Shown: positions 18,034 to 24,857 of the stretch, piece after piece
Position numbering within the stretch: position 1 is the stretch's first letter
Layout of the letters: each line of letters starts with the position of its first letter
Notes under the pieces: generated by a model
The model's database searches: none
What the model saw: only the letters and a program-made list of their open reading frames with translations
What the model was told of the DNA's origin: nothing
Position numbers and translations under genes: made by a program
NCBI GenBank assembly: GCA_016281555.1
Contig: JAEEIV010000016.1
Location: 1-55,345 of the forward strand
Reading direction: 5' to 3'
DNA from: Lachnospiraceae bacterium
Lineage (GTDB): Bacteria; Bacillota; Clostridia; Lachnospirales; Lachnospiraceae
Length of the DNA stretch: 55,345 nucleotides

Positions 18034-18055
18034 TACAAAAGTTTACATTTGTCAA
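18027..18055 (-). promoter_or_regulatory. Promoter of the RHH/small membrane protein operon
   Basis: Minus strand TTGACA (18055-18050), exactly 17 bp, then TATATT (18032-18027). The surrounding bases are AT-rich. The start near 18020 leaves a leader of about 38 nt. Confidence 0.7.
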
Positions 18056-18100
18056 CAATTTTCTGATGGGAGAGTGCGATTTTTCTGAATTTTTTGCAAC

Positions 18101-18131
18101 AAAAAAACCGGCCGTTCTTTCGAACGACCGG
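18101..18131 (-). terminator. Strong intrinsic terminator after the DUF6472-like gene
   Basis: Minus strand CCGGTCGTTC-GAAA-GAACGGCCGG (10-bp stem, one G-T pair, GAAA tetraloop) followed by seven T residues. It ends the run of genes that comes from the hflX region. Confidence 0.85.
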
Positions 18132-18156
18132 CGATCATGGTGGATCACTTCGGTTT

Positions 18157-18348
18157 TTACATCTGTTTTCTCACGACCTTGTACTCATCCCCGTCCCGGT
18201 AGTACGGGCAGCCCTTGAACCCGGTCGCGGAGAGCCGGGCGAAGTCGTCTTCGTCGACGTCCATGGAGCAATAGTAAGCCTCGTCATCCTCGTCGTATTC
18301 GAGGAACTGGCAGGTATCGCAGGAGGAGTATTCCGTTTTCTTTTCCAT
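18157..18348 (-). CDS. Small Cys-rich DUF6472-like protein
   Basis: This 63-residue acidic protein has CDTC near the start, YYCSMDVDEDD in the middle, GCPYY later and the tail DEYKVVRKQM. The four Cys (CxxC, C, C) suggest a metal site. The pattern matches small clostridial proteins I know as DUF6472; the function is unknown. Two ATGs are in frame; the second (18348) has AGAAAGG at a good 8-nt distance, so I chose it over 18354. It lies 32 bp after the prepilin-peptidase-like gene and is followed by a strong terminator. Confidence 0.75.
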   Translation of the reverse strand: MEKKTEYSSCDTCQFLEYDEDDEAYYCSMDVDEDDFARLSATGFKGCPYYRDGDEYKVVRKQM

Positions 18349-18380
18349 GGTCATTGCCTTTCTGCTTCAGAGGACTTAGA

Positions 18381-18827
18381 TCATCCGCCGAATAAGATCG
18401 AGAGTTCGAGTCCGATCATGAGATACGGAGTCAGCGGGATCGTGAGATGTTTCTTTCGCCGGATCCGGCCCATAAGGAGCGGAAGGAGTCCGGCCGCCAG
18501 TCCGATAAGGATCCCGGTCAGTGCCGTCCCAAAAGGGAAGGAAAAGAGCAGCAGGGCAATGAACCAGAGATCGCCCCCGCCGAGCGTTTTCCTGCCAAAA
18601 AGACGGTCAGAAAGAAGTACAAGGAAGATCCCGCCGATGAGTGCCGGCATGCCTTTCAGCACGGCCGCAAGAAACGCCGTCCATCCCGTTCCTTCCGTAA
18701 AGAAGAGAACGCTTCGCAATGCAAAGCCGATCCCGATGAAACGAAGCGGCACGCGCCTCGAATGAAGATCGGACAGCACGAGGAAGGTCAGGACGGAAAA
18801 CATCGGGAACAGCATCCCCTTCGTCAT
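18381..18827 (-). CDS. A24-type prepilin peptidase-like membrane protein
   Basis: This 148-residue membrane protein has the two aspartates of A24 aspartic peptidases: Asp20 in SDLHSRRVP and Asp86 in LGGGDLW. It has about five hydrophobic segments and a basic cytoplasmic loop (GRIRRKKH). It lacks the N-terminal methylase domain and Cys motifs of full PilD, so it resembles short TadV/CpaA or EppA-like peptidases. AAAGGGG precedes the ATG. No pilin, secretion ATPase or Tad genes are in the window, so its substrate is unknown. Confidence 0.8.
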   Translation of the reverse strand: MTKGMLFPMFSVLTFLVLSDLHSRRVPLRFIGIGFALRSVLFFTEGTGWTAFLAAVLKGMPALIGGIFLVLLSDRLFGRKTLGGGDLWFIALLLFSFPFGTALTGILIGLAAGLLPLLMGRIRRKKHLTIPLTPYLMIGLELSILFGG

Positions 18828-18851
18828 TCGCCGGGCCCCTTTCCGAACTGT

Positions 18852-20066
18852 TTATTCGCCGGTTTGAATGAGATCCTTCTCTTTCAGAAACTCGTAAATC
18901 TTATCTGCAATCTCTTGCTGTTCTGCCGCGTTCGGATGTCCCTTGCTCTGGGTCGCGAGAGCCGCGGAACCGGAACCGCCGTACGCGAACATCATGGCAT
19001 AAAGATTCGAGTCTTCGTTCTTGACCGTCATCATGTACCGTTTCATGGAGCCGTAGAACCGCTCGTTGCTCCCGAACCAGACGATCGGTACGCCCGGACC
19101 GTAGGAGGCACGGATCAGCTCAATGAACTCCTTCAGTTTGTTGTAAAACTCGATTTCTTCATAGCCGCCGTCATTGGCACCGAGTTCCAGAATGATGAGA
19201 TCCGGCACGCGCTCGAAATCGTAGGCGACAATGTGATCGCGGTATCCGGTGACGTACGGATAAAGCTCGCCCATTGCATATTCTCCGGACGGGTTGAGGA
19301 GACCGATGCCGCCCTTCGCGACGATCGAATAATCCGCACCGATCATTTCGGACAGGAAGAACGGGAAGCCGTGCGTACCGCTGTGGTCTTCCGAACCCCA
19401 GACCACGCCTGACGTATAAACGCCGAGCGATCCGTCGCCGCAGGAGATCGAGTCGCCGATGTATTCCACGTAAAGCGGCGCATCTGCCGGTTTTTCAAGG
19501 ATCTCGCCCTCGAACTTGACTCCGACGAGATTGAAGGCTTTTCCGCTCGGATTGATCTCGTTTTCCTTATAAACGGAGATCTCGTGGACTCCTTCGGAAA
19601 CGGGAACGGTAATGATCCCTTCGCCCGATTCGAGCCTCGGGCGGTCCGCCTCGACCCCGTCCACCACGACGGAGACGTAGACCGTGTATTCGGACTTATA
19701 GAGAATGCCGAAAGATCCACCCGTTACGTTCGCGTTCATCGTGAACCCGGACGCGGACCAGTCCGCCGCCATGGCGCCGTTCTTCAGGAAGTAATGGCGG
19801 TTGTGGAATTTCGCCCATCCCTGAAGGGATTTCATCGTATAGATCCCGTCCGTCAGCTCCGGATACGGGGCCGCTTCCGTCGTCTCCGGCAAGGTTTCTT
19901 CCGTGGATTCTTCGATCGAATTCGTGTTTTCTGTTTCCGTCATGGTTGCCTCCGTTTCCTTTGATCCGCCGCTTTCGGCTTTCGATTCTTCAGGTTCCCC
20001 TTTGCAGCCGGCCAGCACGATCATGCAGCCAAGCAGCAAGCCGAGTATTCCCAGAACTTTTTTCAT
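18852..20066 (-). CDS. CE2-like SGNH esterase lipoprotein 2
   Basis: This 404-residue paralogue of the protein at 11121-12362 has lipobox VLAGC (Cys21), a Thr/Glu-rich linker to about 68, an N-terminal jelly-roll-like domain (about 75-190) and an SGNH hydrolase domain. Landmarks are YIGDSISCGDGSLG (Ser206), ELGANDGGY and KGHPNAAEQQE (His). The start at 20066 is chosen because AGGAGG is 8 nt upstream; the ATG at 20072 is too close. The two esterases have clearly diverged and are probably specialised for different acetylated glycans. It lies 46 bp after the DUF4037 gene, with no clear promoter between, so it may be read from the hflX transcript. Confidence 0.85.
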   Translation of the reverse strand: MKKVLGILGLLLGCMIVLAGCKGEPEESKAESGGSKETEATMTETENTNSIEESTEETLPETTEAAPYPELTDGIYTMKSLQGWAKFHNRHYFLKNGAMAADWSASGFTMNANVTGGSFGILYKSEYTVYVSVVVDGVEADRPRLESGEGIITVPVSEGVHEISVYKENEINPSGKAFNLVGVKFEGEILEKPADAPLYVEYIGDSISCGDGSLGVYTSGVVWGSEDHSGTHGFPFFLSEMIGADYSIVAKGGIGLLNPSGEYAMGELYPYVTGYRDHIVAYDFERVPDLIILELGANDGGYEEIEFYNKLKEFIELIRASYGPGVPIVWFGSNERFYGSMKRYMMTVKNEDSNLYAMMFAYGGSGSAALATQSKGHPNAAEQQEIADKIYEFLKEKDLIQTGE

Positions 20067-20112
20067 CGTCATCTCCTCCTGTTCCCTGCACGATTAACCG
20101 TGCCCCATTCTC

Positions 20113-21156
20113 TCACACTCCGCTTAAAATGTGCATGTTTCGAAGTTCATTGTCCGAAATGAGCCCGTTTACGACTTCCGCCAGGCGCCCGGGATCGTCG
20201 ATCCGGACCGGAGTCACCTGCTCCGTGAATATACCCGCCATTCGGTAGGGATTCGACGCCGTATGCGTCCGGGTGCCGACGGAAAACAGATGCCCTTCTC
20301 TTTCCAGGATCCCTGCCGCGGCCGAAATGAGCGCGTCCGTCACTTTCCCGAGGATCTCCCTTTTCTTTTCGAGCGCCTCGCCGGCATTTTCATGCGTAAT
20401 GAGGTATTCCAGCGCTTCAGCGAGCTCCTGCGGACTCATTGTTCCGGTAAGTTCCGGCAATGCCTTCGCGGCCCGGAACCGCCACTTGTAAAACGGCATG
20501 TATCTTTTGTTCAGCAAAAACGCGATATGAAACGCCGCCTGAACGTACTCCGTAAGTGCAAGCTCCGCCGCACCGGTCTCCCCATGACTTAAGCACCGCT
20601 CGAAATTGTAGGGCGCGGCCTGACCGAGGATCATAAGCTCGCCTGCAAGTTTCTTCAGCCGGACGTCCTCCGGCAAATGGGCAAGCCCCTCGCGGATTCT
20701 TGTGAATTCGCCGCTTCCGTCGTAAAACACTGCGCCGTTCGTCGCTTCGAGAAGGTATTGTTCCGGGATTTTGAGAAATTGCTCCGCGGTGAGGTTTCCG
20801 TCCGCGCTGCCGGTCTTTTCCGTGAAAAAGTCCGCCGTTCTCCGGACGCCGAAGCGGTTTCCGCCGACCGGACTCATCCGTTCTCTTTTGAATCCGTCCA
20901 TTTCGTCGGGAAGCGCCGCATAGGCGCGTTCCAGAAGGAATTCCTGCCGCCGCGACACGACGTCTTCTCCCGGGAGAAAGATCGTGAAGCCCGGTCCGAA
21001 ATCGTGATCCCGGGACGTTTCATCGTCAAAGCCGAGCCATTCGGAGCCGCTGCCCGCGACGCCGACTGCAATGTACGGCAAAAGATCCGGAAAGCGCTCC
21101 AGCATTGGCTTTCCGTGGATTTCATAATACTTCTTTGCAAGTTCGATGCCGTTCAT
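20113..21156 (-). CDS. DUF4037 nucleotidyltransferase-like protein
   Basis: This 347-residue protein has the nucleotidyltransferase-like signature VAGSGSEWLGFDDETSRDHD (34-53) and a helical C-terminal part, matching DUF4037. The activity is unknown; kanamycin nucleotidyltransferase-like folds are predicted for the family. The ATG at 21156 is 31 bp after the TPR gene. Longer frames reach into that gene and are rejected. The ribosome site is weak, which suggests coupled translation. Confidence 0.8.
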   Translation of the reverse strand: MNGIELAKKYYEIHGKPMLERFPDLLPYIAVGVAGSGSEWLGFDDETSRDHDFGPGFTIFLPGEDVVSRRQEFLLERAYAALPDEMDGFKRERMSPVGGNRFGVRRTADFFTEKTGSADGNLTAEQFLKIPEQYLLEATNGAVFYDGSGEFTRIREGLAHLPEDVRLKKLAGELMILGQAAPYNFERCLSHGETGAAELALTEYVQAAFHIAFLLNKRYMPFYKWRFRAAKALPELTGTMSPQELAEALEYLITHENAGEALEKKREILGKVTDALISAAAGILEREGHLFSVGTRTHTASNPYRMAGIFTEQVTPVRIDDPGRLAEVVNGLISDNELRNMHILSGV

Positions 21157-21187
21157 TCCGTTCTTTAATGGCGCGGCCGCAGCACGG

Positions 21188-22078
21188 TCACGCGTTGGTT
21201 TCGTAGATCTCCGCCGCCATCCGTTCCAGCGCGAGCGCCATGTTTTCCCGCCCATAATAGCGGAACGACGGCGCCGATTGCCGGATCACGTATGCATAAT
21301 ACCCGTTCGCCGGGAGCGACGGATCGTTCAGCTTGTCCCATGCGAGGTCCAGATATTCCTCGATTTTTTCGTCCGTCTCCGGCGGTACGACGAGCGACGC
21401 CTCGGGGTCGTCGGGCGCGCATTCCTCGTTCCGGTCATTGACGATCTTCGCATCGCGCTTCATGAGCGCGTCGCACATGTTGAGATAGGTCATGCCCTGC
21501 TCGAGCGCGCCCCGGTCCACGCTTTCCATCCAGGACAGCGCTTTTTCATAGTAAGAAAGGGCTTCCTCCGCCCGGTTTAAGTCGGTGAGGACGAGCGCCA
21601 TGTTGTTATAGAGCCCGCCGAGTCTTCCGTCGCCTGTCTTTATGTCCCGCTCGTAGACCGGCAATGCCTGCTCGTATAATCTGAGGGACTCTTCAAATCT
21701 CCCGAACACCTTATAAACCGTAGCCGCATTGACTCTGGCGGTCGCGGCGGCTGTGGAATCCTCTCCGATCTCTTTGTCTTTTATGAGTTCCAATGCCGCA
21801 CGGGCGTGTTCGATGGCCGGAGCTTCTTTTCCGGTTTTCCGGTAGATCCCCATAAGCTCGTTCTCGACGGCGAACCGGCCGCGGAGATCATTGCCGGCGG
21901 TCGCTTCCTGCAGCCAATACAGCAGTACCCGCTCCGCTCCGTCGAAGTCGTCTTTCGACAGCAGTTCGTCTTCCTTCTCAATGACGCGGTCTACCGGGAT
22001 CCTGGACACCGGCGGTTTTTCGCTCCACATGGAGGTGTCAAACGGACAAACCGGCTCTTCGTAGTCTTTCCGGTCCAT
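21188..22078 (-). CDS. TPR-repeat protein
   Basis: This 296-residue soluble protein contains about four to six tetratricopeptide-like repeats from about residue 35 to 190 (AERVLLYWLQEA, ALELIKDKEIGE, ESLRLYEQALPVYE, EALSYYEKALSW). It is a likely protein-protein adaptor. The start at 22078 has AGGAGA 9 nt upstream and overlaps the stop of the preceding small gene as TGATG, a sign of translational coupling. The partner is not evident; the nearest candidates are the small membrane protein and the DUF4037 protein in the same operon. Confidence 0.82.
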   Translation of the reverse strand: MDRKDYEEPVCPFDTSMWSEKPPVSRIPVDRVIEKEDELLSKDDFDGAERVLLYWLQEATAGNDLRGRFAVENELMGIYRKTGKEAPAIEHARAALELIKDKEIGEDSTAAATARVNAATVYKVFGRFEESLRLYEQALPVYERDIKTGDGRLGGLYNNMALVLTDLNRAEEALSYYEKALSWMESVDRGALEQGMTYLNMCDALMKRDAKIVNDRNEECAPDDPEASLVVPPETDEKIEEYLDLAWDKLNDPSLPANGYYAYVIRQSAPSFRYYGRENMALALERMAAEIYETNA

Positions 22079-22275
22079 CACCAGGTCTCCTTGTATTTTT
22101 CTCTTTCTTTCCGCTCGGGAATCGGCACGTCCAGGAAGGCGGCCGCAGCCGCCGCTCCCGCCACAAGGATCCAGGGAAGGACCTTCGTATAGAAGGTGTT
22201 TCCGGCCTTTGCAACGCGGACGACACTCTTTACTCTTTTGACTTTTTTTCCGAAAGGAACTTTCTTTTTCTTCAT
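22078..22275 (-). CDS. 65-residue basic membrane protein between hflX and the TPR gene
   Basis: The N-terminal 27 residues are strongly basic (MKKKKVPFGKKVKRVKSVVR). One hydrophobic Ala-rich helix (about 34-49) and a charged tail (PERKEREKYKETW) follow. It overlaps hflX by 4 bp (ATGA) and the TPR gene by 1 bp (TGATG). No known family is recognised. The tight coupling suggests it works with the TPR protein, perhaps as its membrane anchor; this is inferred. Confidence 0.7.
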   Translation of the reverse strand: MKKKKVPFGKKVKRVKSVVRVAKAGNTFYTKVLPWILVAGAAAAAAFLDVPIPERKEREKYKETW

Positions 22276-23570
22276 CCGTTCGATCCCTCCGTTTCTGCAA
22301 TCAGCCGGTCGCGAAGCCTTGACGGCACCTTCGCCCGGACGAATATTCCCTCTTCCGTGTATTCTTCCTGAATGAGCTGTCCGTATTTCCGGATCGTCTG
22401 GATCTCTCCGGCGCGGGAGAACGGCAATACGAGTTCAAATAGGACTTTGTTTTCTCCGAGCACGTCTTCGACCGCCTTCAGAAACGCTTCGATCCCTTCG
22501 CCCGTCAGCGCCGAGGCCCGGACCGTGAGTTCCGCCTTCGGATCCTTCGGCAACATCCGGACTTCCCGTCCTTCCGCCTCCGCCGTTTTTGCCTCTTTTT
22601 CCACGAGATCGTATTTGTTGTAGACCGTGACGACCGGCTTTCCCGTCACGCCGAGTTCTGCAAGCGTCCGGTAGACCACGTCCGAATACAGCCCCCACGA
22701 CGGGTCGGAAACGTCGACGACGTGCGCAATGACGTCCGCGTATTTCGCTTCCTCAAGCGTAGACCGGAACGCGTCGACGAGATGGTGCGGCAATTTGTGG
22801 ATGAACCCGACCGTGTCGGTGAAGAGCGCGGTCTCGCCGGCCGGAAGTTTTACCTGCCTCGTCGTCGGGTCCAGCGTCGCGAACAGCTTGTCCTCCGACA
22901 GCACGCCCGCGTCGCTCAGACGGTTCAGCAGCGTCGATTTCCCGGCGTTCGTATAGCCGACGATGGCAATGACCGGCACGCCGCTCTTCTTCCGCTCCTG
23001 TCTCGTCACGTCGCGGTGCCGTGCCAGGTCTTCCACCTCGCGTTTCAGCGTGCTGATCCGGGTACGGATCCGCCGCCGGTCGGTCTCGAGTTTCGATTCG
23101 CCGGGGCCTCTCGTTCCGATGCCGCCGCCGAGCCGGGAGAATTCCGTTCCGCGGCCGGACAGGCGCGTCATGCGGTACCGAAGCTGCGCCAGTTCGACCT
23201 GCAGCTTACCTTCCCTCGTCGTCGCTCTTCCGGCGAAAATGTCGAGGATCAGCATCGTCCGGTCCAGCACCGTGACGCCGAGCGCATCCTCCAGATTCTT
23301 CATCTCCGAAGGTGAAAGCTCATCGTCGGCAATGACGCCGTCCGCGCCCGTTTCCTCAACGAGTTCTTTCACTTCCTGTATTTTCCCACTGCCGAGATAC
23401 GTGCCCGGGTGCCTCGCATCCCTTGCCTGTATCACCGTCCCTGCGGTCTCGCCGCCCGCCGTGTCCAGCAATTCCGCGAGTTCTTTCACCGACCGGGCCG
23501 CGTCGTCATTGCCGGTATCCACGGCGATCAGGATAAATCTTTCTTTGTTTTCGTTCATGTTCTGACTCAT
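22272..23570 (-). CDS. hflX: Ribosome-associated GTPase HflX
   Basis: This 432-residue protein is an HflX-family GTPase, which binds and splits stalled ribosomes under stress. The HflX N-terminal domain (about 10-125; GSGKIQEVKELV, DRTMLILDIFAGRA) and coiled linker with SRLGGGIGTRGPGESKLE are typical. G motifs are GYTNAGKST (205-213), DTVGF (252-256) and NKYD (318-321). The start at 23570 has TAAGG just upstream and follows the acetyltransferase stop by 7 bp. Length and motifs are normal. Confidence 0.95.
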   Translation of the reverse strand: MSQNMNENKERFILIAVDTGNDDAARSVKELAELLDTAGGETAGTVIQARDARHPGTYLGSGKIQEVKELVEETGADGVIADDELSPSEMKNLEDALGVTVLDRTMLILDIFAGRATTREGKLQVELAQLRYRMTRLSGRGTEFSRLGGGIGTRGPGESKLETDRRRIRTRISTLKREVEDLARHRDVTRQERKKSGVPVIAIVGYTNAGKSTLLNRLSDAGVLSEDKLFATLDPTTRQVKLPAGETALFTDTVGFIHKLPHHLVDAFRSTLEEAKYADVIAHVVDVSDPSWGLYSDVVYRTLAELGVTGKPVVTVYNKYDLVEKEAKTAEAEGREVRMLPKDPKAELTVRASALTGEGIEAFLKAVEDVLGENKVLFELVLPFSRAGEIQTIRKYGQLIQEEYTEEGIFVRAKVPSRLRDRLIAETEGSNG

Positions 23571-23577
23571 TACTGCC

Positions 23578-24060
23578 TTAGATTTCAAATGCCATCCGTT
23601 TTGAACCGTCGCGGACCGTAATGGTCCCGCAATGGACAAAACCGAGTTTTTTCAACAATTTTCTCATTGGAAGATTGTCTTCGTGGGTGTCGATCCTGAG
23701 GTGTCCGGAACGCCCGATCGCCCAACGGATGAGGACTTCTCCGGCGCCTGTGCCGCTTCTTTTCGCGGCGATCCTGTGGATCACGCCGTACGCGCCGTCC
23801 CGCTTCCACGCCCCGTCAATGTCCCGGTACGTCGGTTCCGTATCCTCGCCGAACCGGTAATGACAGACGCCGAGGATCTCGCCGTTTTCTACCGCGACAT
23901 AACCGGCGCCCGTTTCAATGTCTTCGAGAACGGCGCTTTCCGGCGGCCAGGTCGTGCCCCATTGCGTCGGATTTCCCTGCTCCGCCATAAAGACGCGCGC
24001 CCGCTCGTAGATCTTCAGAATGGCCGTAAGATCTTCCATCGTTGCTTGCCTGATTTCCAC
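23578..24060 (-). CDS. GNAT N-acetyltransferase
   Basis: This 160-residue GNAT-fold protein has MEIRQATMEDL at the start, a VAVENGEILGVCHYRF strand pair, the acetyl-CoA region IHRIAAKRSGTGAGEVLIRW (about 93-112) and HEDNLPMRKLLKKLGFVHCG near the end. The substrate is unknown. It is the first gene of the operon leading into hflX; AGGAG is 7 nt before the ATG and an extended -10 promoter lies about 50 bp upstream. Confidence 0.88.
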   Translation of the reverse strand: MEIRQATMEDLTAILKIYERARVFMAEQGNPTQWGTTWPPESAVLEDIETGAGYVAVENGEILGVCHYRFGEDTEPTYRDIDGAWKRDGAYGVIHRIAAKRSGTGAGEVLIRWAIGRSGHLRIDTHEDNLPMRKLLKKLGFVHCGTITVRDGSKRMAFEI

Positions 24061-24110
24061 GGGACCACTCCTCTCTGTTCAATTCGGCCGAAGGGCGCTT
24101 ATTCTAACTC

Positions 24111-24119
24111 ATTATAACA
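24111..24119 (-). promoter_or_regulatory. Extended -10 promoter of the GNAT-hflX operon
   Basis: Minus strand TGTTATAAT (24119-24111) is a perfect -10 with a TGn extension. No good -35 box is seen, which is common for extended -10 promoters. The inverted-repeat array begins 45 bp further upstream. Confidence 0.55.
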
Positions 24120-24163
24120 TACGAATCAGGATCGCGCCACAGGAATATCGCGGTTCTTTACCA

Positions 24164-24761
24164 TGCAGTAAAACGAGCGAGAGTCCCGTTTTACTGCACG
24201 AAGCAGGCACTTGATGCTCGCTTCGTGCAGTAAAATCAAGGGAATCTCTATTTTTACTGCATGAAACAAGCGTTTTTCGCCCATTTCATGCAGTAAAATA
24301 ATGGAAAAGGCCTATTTTACTGCATGGAGCAGGAGCGTTCGTCTCACTTTATGCAGTAGAATTGGCAAAAACAGGAATTTTACTGCATATGACTATCTCT
24401 TGTGTTCATTCCATACGGGAAACCAGGGGTCATCGCACTATTTACCGTAAAGAAGCAAGCTGTTTTTCACTCTTTTTACGGGAAAATAGACTCCATCTCG
24501 CTCTTTACCGTAAAAAGCAAGCTTGCTCTTCTCTTTTTTTACGGTATATCGAGAATAAATGGGATCTTTACCGTAAAGACCATATCGCAGAATCTAATCT
24601 TTTACGGGAAATACAGAGAAATGCGCCCTTTCCCGTAAAAAGCAAGCTGGTTTCGATCATCTCCTGCAGTAAAACCAAGGAAATCTCCATTTTTACTGCA
24701 CAAAACAAGCTTCCTGAGTCCATTTCATGCAGCAAAATAGAGGAAATCCATTTTTACTGCA
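24164..24761. repeat. Ten-unit, 63-bp periodic array of inverted-repeat cores in two types
   Basis: Ten cores start at 24164, 24226, 24289, 24352, 24414, 24477, 24540, 24603, 24665 and 24728, a constant step of 62-63 bp. Each core is 34-36 bp with inverted ends. Units 1-4 and 9-10 are type A (TGCAGTAAAA...TTTTACTGCA). Units 5-8 are type B (TACGGGAAA...TTTACCGTA or TTTCCCGTA). The 14-18 bp inside each core varies. Cores are separated by 26-27 bp linkers that often start with a GAAGCAAGC-like motif. Some linkers pair at their ends too (CGAAGC/GCTTCG in the first, TGAAA/TTTCA in the second), giving hairpins with 15-16 bp arms. The array lies between a terminator and the GNAT-hflX promoter. It resembles BIME-type mosaics of alternating palindromic units more than a CRISPR. 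Confidence 0.9.
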
Positions 24762-24789
24762 TAAAGCAAGCTTGGCCCTCCGGCCAGAC

Positions 24790-24825
24790 AAAAAGGGACG
24801 GGCCCGGTCAAACCGGGCCCGCCCC
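24790..24825 (-). terminator. Strong intrinsic terminator of ceramidase-like gene 2
   Basis: Minus strand stem of 14 bp (GGGGCGGGCCCGGT / ACCGGGCCCGTCCC, one G-T) with a 3-nt loop and five T residues. It lies 33 bp after the stop codon and isolates the gene from the repeat array. Confidence 0.88.
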
Positions 24826-24857
24826 TGTTCCACGACTCTCGCATCGCGATGCTCGCT

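Noticed and set aside
22079..22300. Longer N-terminus for the TPR protein
   Set aside because: The extension is the out-of-frame shadow of the 65-residue membrane protein; AGGAGA marks the start at 22078.
24164..24761. CRISPR array
   Set aside because: The regular 63-bp spacing invites this call, but the conserved parts are alternating inverted 10-bp ends, the repeat interior varies, linkers share a GAAGCAAGC motif instead of being unique, and no cas genes are present.
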